Of a stretch of 64,000 nucleotides of DNA, positions 39,715 through 49,952 are shown in pieces. Below the pieces are notes generated by a model. It had not been told where the DNA came from. It saw only the letters and a list, made by a program, of their open reading frames with translations, and searched no databases. The position numbers were made by a program, and so were the translations under genes. The DNA lies in assembly GCA_003255065.1 (NCBI GenBank), contig QAOA01002417.1:134122-198121 (forward strand), read 5' to 3'. The DNA is from Cercis canadensis (taxonomy: Eukaryota > Streptophyta > Magnoliopsida > Fabales > Fabaceae). Positions within the stretch are counted from its first letter, which is position 1. Each line of letters opens with the position of its first letter.

Positions 39715-40115
39715 GGTAAATTGATAATAAAAAATATATTTTTTAAACTATTTATTAAAATAAAACACTTTGTAAATTATTTATATAAATTATATACTTT
39801 TTGTTACGTTACATAAAAAAATAACATTTTTATAACTGTCACTCTATATTAAAATAATGTGACTTTACTTTTTAAAAAATTGAAAAAATAATCACACTAC
39901 TTAAAAAGTAATATGACACTTGAAAAAATGCTACGCACAAATAGTGTGACACAAGTCACGCTACATAAGAAATAGCGTGACATTTATAAAAATGTTACTT
40001 TTTAATATAGCGTAACTATATTTATTTAAAAAATTATATTATTTGTATAAATAATTTGTACAGTGCTCAATTTTAATAAATAATTTACTAAAATATATAT
40101 TTTTATCAATTAGCC
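39715..40115. mobile_element. MITE copy 1, GGTAAATTGA terminal-repeat family
   Basis: Left end GGTAAATTGATAATAAAA and right end TTTTTATCAATTAGCC are inverted. The arms pair over more than 90 bases (AAACTATTTATTAAAATAAA opposite TTTTAATAAATAATTTAC). The centre carries GTGTGACACAAGTCACGCTAC, itself partly palindromic. It does not code for a protein. Two related elements are at 41.87 and 48.42 kb. Confidence 0.75.
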
Positions 40116-40421
40116 ACGAAATAGTTTAGTAAATCTCTAGGAGAAAAAACAAAAATGCCCTTAGTACAATATAAAATAAAGTGTTTATGATTGAAAGTAA
40201 AGTAGAAAACAAAGCAACACAAGACAAATGGGCCCTAATTCTTTATGGTTTGCTGAAGAGGGTGAACAACCAGATATATCCGTCAAATTAAGCCGGCATT
40301 GTTTCCTCCTTGTTAGGTTCACCATAAACTTAAATATTTGAGCATAAACCCTATTGTCAATTCCCTTGGCTGAGCTAGATTATTTAATCAAAAGCAGGAG
40401 AGCTACTATCTCTCATTCTCC

Positions 40422-41032
40422 ATGGTCAAGAAGACAGTGCTCAGGGTTGATATTAATTGTCTCAAATGCAAAAAGAAACTACTCAAAGCTGTGTCTTCCC
40501 TGCAAGGTAACCACAAAGCTGCTGCTGCTTCTTCTTCTTCTTCTTCTTCTTTTTCTCTCTCTCTATGTGATTTTGATGGGTTAAAGAAATTCGAAATTAT
40601 CCGCTATCCATAGTTTTTATTTAGTTTTACTTATCAATCTTAACCTATGGGAATTCTTTGTCTTTTATTGTTTGAGGTAATTAAAAGTTGTTCCCGGTTG
40701 CAGGGGTAGATAAAATTGAAGTGGATGAAGCGAAGGGAACGTTGACTGTAACAGGGGATGCAGACCCATATGAGATAATAGTACGAACAAGGAAGGCTGG
40801 AAAATTTGCTGAAGTCATGAGTATTGGGCCTCCACCACCACCACCCAAACAGGATGCTCAGAAAAAGCCCGAAGAGAAGAAGAAGCCCGACCCATTGAAA
40901 TTGGATCAGATGTATCCTATGGCCCAAATGACCCATATACATATGCCTCATTATTGTCCGGTATGCCAGCAAGCAGCCGTCGGCAATCTCAACCGCTGGG
41001 AGGACTCCAATCCATCCTGTTCCATATTGTGA
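40422..41032 (+). CDS. Heavy-metal-associated isoprenylated plant protein (HIPP)
   Basis: Small metallochaperone-like protein with one HMA domain and a prenylation signal. Exons 40422-40506 and 40704-41032 give 137 residues. The HMA loop reads DINCLKCKKK, so the CxxC metal-binding pair is present, followed by VDKIEVDEAKGTLTVTGD, the typical second half. A proline run (PPPPPP) and a Lys/Glu/Pro-rich linker follow, then HIHMPHYCPVC, and the protein ends CSIL, a CaaX box whose final Leu suggests geranylgeranylation and membrane attachment. The intron has a GCT/CTT repeat. Metal or partner cannot be told from sequence; family members bind Zn, Cd or Cu or act in stress signalling. Confidence 0.9.
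40518..40560. repeat. Trinucleotide microsatellite in HIPP intron
   Basis: GCT repeats pass into CTT repeats just after the splice donor of the HIPP intron. This also explains the Ser- and Leu-rich open frames there. Confidence 0.9.
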
Positions 41033-41379
41033 TTCATTTGGGATGTTCTACAAGACCAACAAAAAGACTATATAACCCTCTTCATACTTTACTTGTATTG
41101 TTTTTTTGTTTGTTTGTTTGTTTGTTATTATTAGATAGACAGAGCTTTAGATGGAGATATAAAGGAATGAATAGTTTTAAACAAAACAAAAAAAAGGTAA
41201 AAAGGATTTAAATGTGGAGCTCAATTTTTTTTTAAGAAATATTTAGACGTATTTGGATGCCTATTTTTTAATTTTTTTTTATAGGAAGTATACTTCTTAA
41301 ATACAAAAATAAGTTGTGACCCATAGCCATCTTAGCTATGTGTTGCCGTCCTTCTGTCACCCAGAAGTGATTCCCCGGT

Positions 41380-41426
41380 AAATTGTGTGACTTGTAAAAT
41401 AAANTGTGTGTGACCTGTAAAATAAA
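41380..41426. repeat. Near-identical copies on either side of an N
   Basis: GTGTGACTTGTAAAATAAA before the N at 41404 and GTGTGACCTGTAAAATAAA after it. As at 38065, this looks like an unmerged contig overlap. Confidence 0.6.
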
Positions 41427-41873
41427 AAAGATGATGTATACATAGAGGGATAAAATTGGAAAATAAATATGTTGTATATTAGCAAAAATTGACCTGTAAA
41501 AAATGTGGAATCTATCCTACCTCTCACATTTATGGGTGGGATAAAAATAAAAAATAAAAAATTTATTGAGAGTTCAGAGGTATCATTGCATGAAGATCTC
41601 AAAAAATTAAGTTATTTAGTATAGGTTATATTTTTAAATTGTTAATTGAATTTAAATTTAATATATCAAAATAAAATATTTATTATTTTTTAGTATGTTT
41701 CCTGTATTACTCAATTTATATATTTTACAAAGAATTAATTAATATTGAGTAACTCAATTTTAATATTTTTGCGATGCACTTAAATTAAAAATTACGTTAT
41801 GCTCTAAATTCTCAATAAAAAATATTTTTTTTTTTATCCTACTCATTTAGGTGAGGTAGGATAATAGTTAGCC

Positions 41874-42269
41874 GGCAAATTGACATAAATAATATAAGTT
41901 TGTAAACTATTTATGCAAAAATGGTACTTTTTAAATTATTTACATAAAAAGGGACAATTCTAAATGTTTTAATATTTCACAAATGGAATATCAATCATGC
42001 TATTTTGTGATGTAACATGTAGAAGAGAAAAATGCTATACTACATGTCCTCAAACAACATGAGAAATTGCAATTCGCTTTTTCTAAAAAAATAGATACAT
42101 TAAATAAGAGATAACATGTTCCATTATATTACATTATCTCTTATTTGGCATGATCACTATTGTCCGTTTGATAAATATTAAAATAATTAAAAGTACATAT
42201 TTTATAATTTAAGAAGTATTCATTTTAGGTTCTTAATTTACAAAATTATATTATTTAGGTCAATTTACC
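41874..42269. mobile_element. MITE copy 2, GGTAAATTGA terminal-repeat family
   Basis: Left end GGCAAATTGACATAAATAAT and right end ATTATTTAGGTCAATTTACC are inverted, with further pairing inward (GTTTGTAAACTATTT opposite AATTTACAAAATTAT). About 396 bases, non-coding. It lies just upstream of the NRPD4 transcription unit, whose leader starts at about 42.36 kb. Confidence 0.75.
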
Positions 42270-42629
42270 AAAAAAATATGACCTACTTTAGGAACTCACT
42301 AATAATTATTTTTATTTAAGTAACTTACAAAAAATTATCTATAGAAGGTTTAAGGGCCGATACCGCGCTCGCTCGCATTTTCGTTCTTCATTTCCTGTAC
42401 ACCTGAGCCGAGCTCCTTCTCCGGTGGCCCTTCCCTTCAGAGCCTTCTCTGGGTAAGCTTAAATTTTCGAATAAACCATGTTTCTCTTCTTCCTCGAAGA
42501 TGCATATTTGGAAGAAAAAATGTTACTTTTCAATTTATGATTTAAAGAGTTCTTAAGATCATTGAGTTGTTTGTGTTACCCACATTGCTCTCTACTTGAA
42601 ATTTTACCAGGCTAAAGTAAGTTTTTGAG

Positions 42630-45600
42630 ATGGAGAAAGGAGGAATGGGGTATACGCCGTTAAACAGAGGAGCTAAGCATTCACCGTTTTCTCTCTAGCT
42701 GCCCCTGCAAAGGAATCTGCTTTCCCAAGTTTCTTATTTCCCCCCCTTTTTCTTCTATTGGCGGGATGACTTTTTGATTCTGTTATGCAACATACGTGCA
42801 ATATTTTTTATTCCTCATTTATGATGGTGAAAAAAATTAAATAATTCTAATTTGTTTGTTCATCTGTTTGTTTTGTTTCTTATGATGGTGCCATGATTTT
42901 CATATCCAGATATGGTTTCCATCACATGATTTTATTAGAATGAGCTTGAAATCTGAGCTCATCTCGCTGTGGAGCGTTTTGCTTTTTAACCAAAAGTCAC
43001 TAAAGTAACCCAACGGGTCAATTTTTCCTCTTTGTGCTACTCAGCTGATGGGTCATTTCCTTGGCACTTTTATAATCTTTGATATCTGCTAGGGTGGTCT
43101 ATTCAGTCACCAGCTAGCAATGGTGCCAAAGATAGTCCCTTAGCAAAATGATGTATGCAAACTAAGTTGATGATGCGTTTGTCCATCCTAAAAGTTCTTA
43201 ATTGGTATCTATTGTGAGATATGTGATGGAAAATCTGATTTATCCTTTGATTTGCCTACTTGCATTTAAAGCTGCTTTATGCCTATGTTTTAGTTGTTCT
43301 CTTTACTTAAAGTGGTGATATGAGATTGTTTTGACATATATGCATTCATTTTCTCACCATCAGTCCCTAGTATGTGGTGCAAATATTTAAGGCCACGTCT
43401 AGAGTACAAAGTCTTACAAATGGGCACCGGTGCAAAGCCTCTTAAATGGCTGAAATTAAGCTACATGTATGGTCAAGATTTGATGACTTAATATTAACTA
43501 TAAATAATTAATTATATTTTAACCCAAAAAATTTATATATTTACATTTATTTCCCATTAACTAAAAACATACACCACACTCTTCTTTCTCTCTCTCTCCC
43601 TCTCCCTCTCCCTCTCCCTCCCTCTCTCTCTCTCTCTCTCTCCCCCTCCCTCTATTCAATTGCCTCAATCGGCAAAATCCCAATCTGGGTTTTGACCCAT
43701 CTCGTGAATAATGGAGGAGAAAAATTAACAAACAAGTGATGAAGTGATTGGAGTTCAAATTCAAGGATAAATACAGTTTCCCAAACTAGTTCATGCGCCT
43801 AACTTTTCCAAAATCAACTACTTCAGAGCCACTGTAATTGATCAGATTACAGATTCCCAAGCCCTTGATCGGCGATGAGTGGGAAAAAATTCTAAAAAGT
43901 TTAAGCGGAAAATCGTGATTCAGCGCCCCGTGGAGACCAATAGACTCACGATCTCGATGTTGAGATGAGGAAAATTAGGTTTATATACGAGGGAAAAATG
44001 TGTTTGGATTCACGGAAAGTGTGGAGAGAGAAAGGAAAGCTCTAGAGAGAGAAATGGCGAACGGGAATTCTCCATCTTCCTTAACTCCCTTCTCCGAAGA
44101 CTTTGCTTGACTCTTGCTCCTTAACCCTCTATTTTTATCTCAAGATTCAGGTCATTTCCTTCTCAAATTCTGGGAATTGGGATTTGTTTGAAGTGGAATT
44201 AGTTATAATAGTCATGGTGAAACCAACCTAGAATGGGTCTGCTTTTGTGCTGCCTTTCCTGAAGAAATGCTATGAGATGGTTGATGATGAGTCGTCATTT
44301 CCTTCTCAAATTCTGGGAATTGGGATTTGTTTGAAGTGGAATTGGTTATAATAGTCATGGTGAAACCAACCCAGAATGGGTCTGCTTCTGTGCCGCCTTT
44401 CATGAAGAAATGACATGAGATGGTTGACGATGAGTCCACGAACTCGATCATACCTTGTGAAGGATATTGGGAAGAACAAAACTAGAGAATGTACTTGGCG
44501 TAGTTTTGTATGTTTTGGGGTTATTGCATAATTTTATAAAATTATTGGGTCATATTGCATTATTTCTTAAAACTGGTTATTCAGGTAGCACTAAACACAA
44601 TCTGGACCATTGAATAAAAATCCAATGTTCATAAAGAGGCTTTGCACCGGTACCCATTTCTAAGGCTTTGTACTCTAGATGCAGCCAATATTTAAACCAT
44701 TTTCTGATTTAGACGCTTCATTTTCCACTTTTTTTTTTCCCCTCTTTTCTCTTGTTAGCATCTCTGAAAGGAAAAGGTGACAGTTCACCAAGGTCAGACA
44801 AGGTGGGAAGGAGGGTTGAATTTAGCGGTGAAGGTTAGCATACTCATTCTATTGTCTTCGTACTGGTCCTGAATGAAGTATGCAAGTACTAGTTTCTCTT
44901 TTATATGCTTGCACTTTAGCCTTTACATATTGGTCATGTTTATGATCAGTTGCATCAACCCCTTACCTAAATGTTTGTGCCTTATAGGTTCAACTGAATC
45001 CGGATTCAGATTTTCTGAAAAATTACAGCTGGTAATGCCTTTCCTAAAGGTATATTTGTCTTAATCATTTTGGTAATTTTCCATTCTGGCATATCTTCTT
45101 TACACTCTTCAAATATATTTCTCATTATTATTCCTGCACTATTTTTAATTTTCATGGTGATTGGCGCAAAGGGGGGAAGGGAGACAAGGTTGCAAATGGT
45201 GGAAAGAGTTCTGTGCCAAAAGAGCCAAAACCATTAGAACTTAAAGTTGAGCAGGGTTGGTACATGCCTTTATTATCTCTTATGTTTGTTATGTGAATTT
45301 TATTTATTTATTTTTAATTCTTGCCTTATTAATCTGTATTTCTATGTTGACTTGTATTGCATTTGAGGTGCCTAAGGCTAGTTTTATGCTAAATTAATTT
45401 GCATTACATCCAATTTTGCCTAATCTCTGCCAGTCTACACTTCTGGATTTGTGGAGGTGTTTTTCCTTTTCGATTTTTTCATTATAATCATGTAACTGAC
45501 ATGCTTCAGGTCCAGGGTGGAAAAAAGAATATTTTTCAACTTACAAACGGAATTCTGTTTTTCACATTCATACCATAAATTGATAAGTTTCCATTTTCTT

Positions 45601-47438
45601 ATGGTTCGGTTCAGGAAGAAGTTTTTGTTACATATGTCCTTCAAATTGTTTCAATTTATTCACCTGTGGGTGGACATTTTTGTGAAGTAATCGTTTTTGG
45701 CTACTGTCCTTTGGAATGAGAAAGATTTGATTATGTTATTTGCAAGTCATAATTTGGAAGTCATTCACTTGTCATACTAATATTTTCTTGTTTCCTTATC
45801 TTCTATTTTTTTTTTGGTAAGTCTAGTCCTAGTAAACTGAGTTATTGACTTGTAATTGAGTCATTTTACTGTACTTTCTGCTGTTTAAGAAACCAAAAAG
45901 CTAAATTCACTTTTTACGTGAAAAATCCTGCATCTGCGGTCACTTGGTCTAAGAATGACTTCTGATGCATATTTTCTTGGATTTGTTTATAATTTGTTTC
46001 TAGTTTAAGATGGGAATGTCCCTTTAGTTAATGTCAACCTCCATAAGTGTTTTTTTTTTTTGTTGGGATATGCAGAACTTCCAGAAAATGTCAAATGCCT
46101 GACTGACTGTGAGGCTGCAGATATTTTACAAGGAATTCACGATCAGATAGTCATGTTGTCTAAAGACCCAACCATCAAAATCCGTGTGTGAGGGCGACTT
46201 TTACAGCTTTATTATTGAAAAGGATTCTTGGGTCATTTAAGTTTAAGATATATACGTTAAGATCAATTTTAGTGATCCCAATTTTTTCTTTATAGATCAT
46301 TTGACAGAGGATTGCAGTATGCCAAAAGCCATAGTCAATATACCAATGCTGAGTCTGTTAGACGAGTTCTTGAGTATCCTTAATTTTTCAGTTTGGTGTC
46401 TGTTTAGAGGACACATGCATAGAATGCATTAGGGTGTGTTGACATGGACAAACAACGTTACTGCTTTAAATTATATGACTTTCCTCTCTCTATCTACCTA
46501 ATGTTCATCTGTTGTTTAACTCTTAACTCAAATTTTAAGCCTCTTACAGATTATGATATCTCTGATAGTGAGGTATTGATCTCTTCCTGACTTCCTTTTT
46601 TCTTATTTATTACGTTACACTCTTGACATCAAATCTTCCACTGCAGATATGTGTGATTGCTAATGTGTGTCTAGAAACAGTTGATGAAGCTTTTGCTCTT
46701 CTCCCATCACTAGAGGTATGATTTACGACTTGTCCTGGTCTTTTATGTATGGACACTGTTCTTTCATGTAAACTTTACAATGAATATGGTTTTTCATACC
46801 AAAGTTTCTGTTGTATGTAATGGAAGTTCATTCATAATTGGTGACTAGGTGTTAATTAAGCAAAAGAGGTCTTCCCTGGTAAGTAACTGCTGGTGCAAAA
46901 TAAATTTACTTTTAGACCACCAATTTTCAAGATGAGAGGTATCTATGGTGATTTTAAATCTGGGAGCCTGGGACTTATCCCCTCCCATTTCTTGATACAA
47001 GGACTGAGTAAATAGATATGAATAATGAGAATGCAAAACATCAGCTTCTGTTAAGTTTTGCTATATTCATGATTACATCATGTGATCTAACTTTTTGGAT
47101 ACTTTGGTGATAATCTAACTTCATATTTTTGTATCAAAGGGTTAACATTTGAAAATCTAATTACTTGATGCTCTCCTTCTGCCCCTTTTTTCTTGGAGTG
47201 CTTGGATCCGATGTTATGTCATATTAAGACCATCTTATCTGGTATCTGTTTGCTCTATTAGTTCATGATTTGAGATTTCCACTTTCCTAGAAAAGAAAAT
47301 AATAAAATAGAAAGCAAATCATTAATCAAATGATGTCACCTTATGGTATAATATCTATTTCAGGGTAAGAGAAGCAGGATCAGCCAACCCCTTAAAAACG
47401 TATTAAGTGAGCTGGCTAAGCTCAAACCGGTGACATAA
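42630..47438 (+). CDS. NRPD4: RNA polymerase IV/V subunit 4 (NRPD4/NRPE4), 5' end unresolved
   Basis: Rpb4-like subunit shared by the plant polymerases IV and V, which make and use small-RNA scaffolds in RNA-directed DNA methylation. Safe exons: 44759-44833 (SLKGKGDSSPRSDKVGRRVE), 44988-45031 (or to 45049), 45180-45255, 46076-46187 (LTDCEAADILQGIHDQI), 46296-46373 (SFDRGLQYAKSHSQYTNAES), 46539-46572 (PLTDYDISDSE), 46647-46715 (ICVIANVCLETVDEAFALLP), 47364-47438 (ends LSELAKLKPVT). The basic linker before the Rpb4 core favours NRPD4 over Pol II NRPB4. A UTR intron (42453-42610) precedes ATG 42630 (MEKGGMG), a family-like start, but no donor after it joins the next exon in frame. The intron at 46374 has a U12-type donor and lacks an AG end in frame. 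A 1.3-kb Mutator-like element sits in the large first coding intron. Confidence 0.85.
43581..43651. repeat. CT-rich microsatellite
   Basis: Alternating CT and CCCT repeats inside the Mutator-like element. Confidence 0.9.
44151..44436. repeat. 143-bp tandem duplication inside the Mutator-like element
   Basis: Copies 44151-44293 and 44294-44436 both start GTCATTTCCTTCTCAAATTC and differ at only about nine positions. The duplication arose within the element. Confidence 0.9.
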
Positions 47439-48418
47439 AGCCACACGATAAAAAGCTCACTGGTTAGTTTTCTCTTGTTTATGCTTTAGCTCAATGTCAT
47501 TCATTTGCTTCTGCACTTTTATTAGTGATTGGCTTTTACTTGTAATCTCGATGCAGGTTTACAAAACTTCCTTTGCATACTGGATATGGAATTATACAAG
47601 CACGACGCTTTTTTTTTTCTCTTGTAGGGGCTTGTGCAGATTAGCCATTTAGAAGAGCTAATAGTACCGGCTATGTCAAGTATGGTATATGAAATATACT
47701 TTCTGAGCTTACCAGCAGAGACAATGTAGTATCAAACTTAAGACATGTTTAGTCTTCATTAATTTCTTCGGTAATTTTGTAAGATTGTACAGAGTCTATA
47801 TTACTTGAATAGCAAGGAGATGAATTTGTGTATGTGCTTGACAAAAGATCAAGTAAAATCATTGTCTTATACTTTTAAAAAATATGTAAAATGTATATAC
47901 TATTAATTAAGATATTAGATTAAAATTTTGGAGGAATTCTATAGTTTCAATGAATATACTTTAACATAGATGATTATAAGTGTGCATGTTTAATCAAGAT
48001 GTAAAACAACTAGTGTGAATATATAATAACTCTTCAACAAACACTTTGTATTTGCTCATTGGAACTTTTTTGTCTATCAAATTTAAACTATATATCTCAG
48101 CAAATGCAAAAAAATGGAGTTGAAGTAATATTTTTTCAGAAAATTTAAATGAAAAGAGAACAGAGTAATTGTGGTGTATGTTTTTTCACGCATGCAAATA
48201 TACATCTCTTCTTCGCTTGTTCATATAAAAACATCTAAATCTAACTATTTTTTTTTTTTACTAAAAACAATTAAATTTAACATGAGTGGCTTAAACTTTA
48301 ATTAGACTCATGAGCTTTGCCTAATTTTTTTTCTATTGCTTAAATCTTTTATACCTCAAAAACTATTTATGCAAGCATAATTTCTCGACTATGTGAGTAT
48401 TATTTGCCCCTTAATTAT

Positions 48419-48686
48419 GGCAAATTGATTAACAAAATATATTTTAACAAATTATTTATTAAAATAAAGTACTGTGTGAATTATTTATCAAAATAGTACA
48501 TTTTTAATTATTTTATTTATGAGACATGAACAAGATGAATTATATTATTTTGTAAGTAGAGTAAGTTTTTTTCTCTGCGTACATATTAATAATTTAATTA
48601 AAACTGTCCAAAATCAATAAATAATTTTTAAACTATCTCATTTGCATAAATAATTTACAAAACTATATTTTGTTAGTCAATTTACC
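48419..48686. mobile_element. MITE copy 3, GGTAAATTGA terminal-repeat family
   Basis: Left end GGCAAATTGATTAACAAAAT and right end ATTTTGTTAGTCAATTTACC are inverted, with inward pairing of CAAATTATTTATT opposite AATAATTTACAAA. Shorter (268 bases) than the copies at 39.7 and 41.9 kb, so probably an internal-deletion derivative. Confidence 0.75.
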
Positions 48687-48851
48687 TAATAATATATTGG
48701 GTATGATCTATGTTACGAGGATATATTATGTATAAAATTATTTTTCACTTTACTTCTATTAGCAGTTTTTATGGAAAATTTATTGAAATAATGTTTTTTT
48801 GTAAAATAAATATGAGAATGGGTCTATTTTTTTTGCCCAATACACGCATAA

Positions 48852-49071
48852 GCATTTTTTGAAAAAAAAAATGCTAAACACATGCACGTTTTCATTAAAA
48901 AACGCTGAACCAATATCTGCGTTTTACCTAAAAAACGCATGAAAAATTTGTAAGAAGAACACGCGGTCCCACCAGCGTTTTATGTAGAAAACATTGCTCC
49001 CAATTGCATTCCATACGCATTTTCTTCAGAAAAACACAGTTGAGATCAGTGTTTTCTATATAAAACGCTGG
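48852..49071. repeat. Array of six short GCGTTTT...AAAACGC hairpins
   Basis: Six successive units of about 22-24 bases, each a small inverted repeat, occur at intervals of 30-50 bases: GCATTTTTTGAAAAAAAAAA, CACGTTTTCATTAAAAAACG, GCGTTTTACCTAAAAAACGC, GCGTTTTATGTAGAAAACAT, GCATTTTCTTCAGAAAAACA, GTGTTTTCTATATAAAACGC. The sequences between units differ. The cause is unknown. Confidence 0.6.
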
Positions 49072-49512
49072 ATTGTCTCTATTTTCATCAACTTTCTTTT
49101 CCTTTTCTTACGGTTTCCAAGGATAGCTTAGGTGGGTAGAGAGTGGGCTAGTGTCTTGGACTTTGAAGTCCTCAACCAAGAATAGTTTCTTTCGTTTCTC
49201 ACCAAGAATAATTTGATTTTTTTTTTCAGAGGATATAAATTTGATAATTTGATTTATTGTTTGTTTTAGAATTTTATATTCTCTAATCTATAGATATTTT
49301 TTAGGGTTTGTAGTGAGTAATACAAAGAATGAAATAAATGGGACATCTTAGATTATTATGCTTGCTATTTAAGCTTTTTTTAGGGTGCTTTAATAAAGTT
49401 TTTAACTTTTTTTTATTTTTATATGGTAATAGAGTTTCTTTTATAATTCAATTCATCTTGAAAAATAAGGAAAATTTATTTGTTTTAGAAAATGATGATC
49501 ATGATTAATAGT

Positions 49513-49574
49513 TAAGGAAAGTATAAATGTTGTTTTTATTGAATTCAATACAAACAACATTTATACTTTCCTTA
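49513..49574. repeat. 62-bp near-perfect palindrome
   Basis: Two 31-base arms meet at GAATTC with no spacer. The left arm starts TAAGGAAAGTATAAATG and the right arm ends CATTTATACTTTCCTTA, with a single mismatch. It lies about 380 bases before the Tm-1-like start codon and about 55 bases before its probable TATA box. It could be a cruciform, a hairpin RNA source, or a tiny foldback element. Confidence 0.9.
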
Positions 49575-49627
49575 TAATAGTTGGTTTAGAGTCAGTTAAC
49601 AGTTAATTAGTACAGTTAGCAATAATT

Positions 49628-49636
49628 TATATATAT
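49628..49636 (+). promoter_or_regulatory. Probable TATA box of the Tm-1-like gene
   Basis: TATATATAT followed by TATAAAC, about 320 bases before ATG 49953. The implied 5' leader of near 290 bases includes a CT-rich stretch. The AT-rich surroundings make chance matches likely. Confidence 0.4.
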
Positions 49637-49952
49637 TATAAACAGAATACGGTATCATCAAGCTCATTTTAGCATTATTCAGAAAATCATTATCTCAGAT
49701 TCAACCTAATCTCTGCATAGCTTCGTCGCATTCATCTTCATTCTGCAACTCTTCTTCAAACTTACACCCAACCCGTCAACAATCGACGTTGCCTGTAATC
49801 TGATATAGATATAGATATAGTGATTACTGAATTTTTAAATATGATTTGAATTTTGAAGAAAAGAAAAACCACTTTCTCTTTCGCCATTTCACTTGGTGAC
49901 TAAAAAAGTAAAGGTTCGTTCCGTGACACTTTTCGAGCTTGGCAACTCAACA

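Larger units (their letters stand above)
33600..40421. other. Repeat-rich intergenic region
   Basis: No gene is recognised over about 6.8 kb. It is very AT-rich and contains a GGCGGATCC-ended element (34.0-34.45 kb), a diverged direct repeat (35.1/35.5 kb), an AT microsatellite, a purine-rich minisatellite (38.2-38.45 kb), poly-A with N, and a MITE (39.7-40.1 kb). These are listed separately. Confidence 0.55.
43391..44686. mobile_element. Non-autonomous Mutator-like element with 9-bp target duplication
   Basis: Terminal inverted repeats of about 53 bases: the left end runs from GGCCACGTCTAGAGTACAAA through GGGCACCGGTGCAAAGCC, and the right end closes with TTTGTACTCTAGATGCAGCC. The flanks carry a perfect 9-base duplication AATATTTAA at 43382-43390 and 44687-44695, the hallmark of Mutator-like elements. 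The 1296-base interior has no transposase. It holds a CT-rich microsatellite, a non-AT-rich middle (43.8-44.1 kb) unlike its surroundings, and a 143-base tandem duplication. The middle may be captured host DNA (Pack-MULE), not proven. Confidence 0.9.
47439..49512. other. Spacer between NRPD4 and the Tm-1-like gene
   Basis: Holds the NRPD4 3' UTR, a MITE (48419-48686), and the hairpin array listed separately. The remainder is AT-rich and no gene is seen. Confidence 0.5.

Noticed and set aside
48852-49071. Spaced repeats considered as a CRISPR-like array
   Set aside because: Units vary and are short hairpins in a plant nuclear context with no cas genes; not a CRISPR.
49121-49200. tRNA-like stretch (TAGCTTAGGTGGGTAGAG box A and GGACTTTGAAGTCC)
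   Set aside because: Box A fits, but the anticodon arm does not pair properly and no box B (GGTTCGA) follows; at best a decayed tRNA-derived SINE head.
49580-49700. Resemblance to an LTR (CAGTTAGC words and TATAAACAG as in the copia LTR)
   Set aside because: Short AT-rich words only, no primer-binding site or matching ends; a normal promoter explains it.
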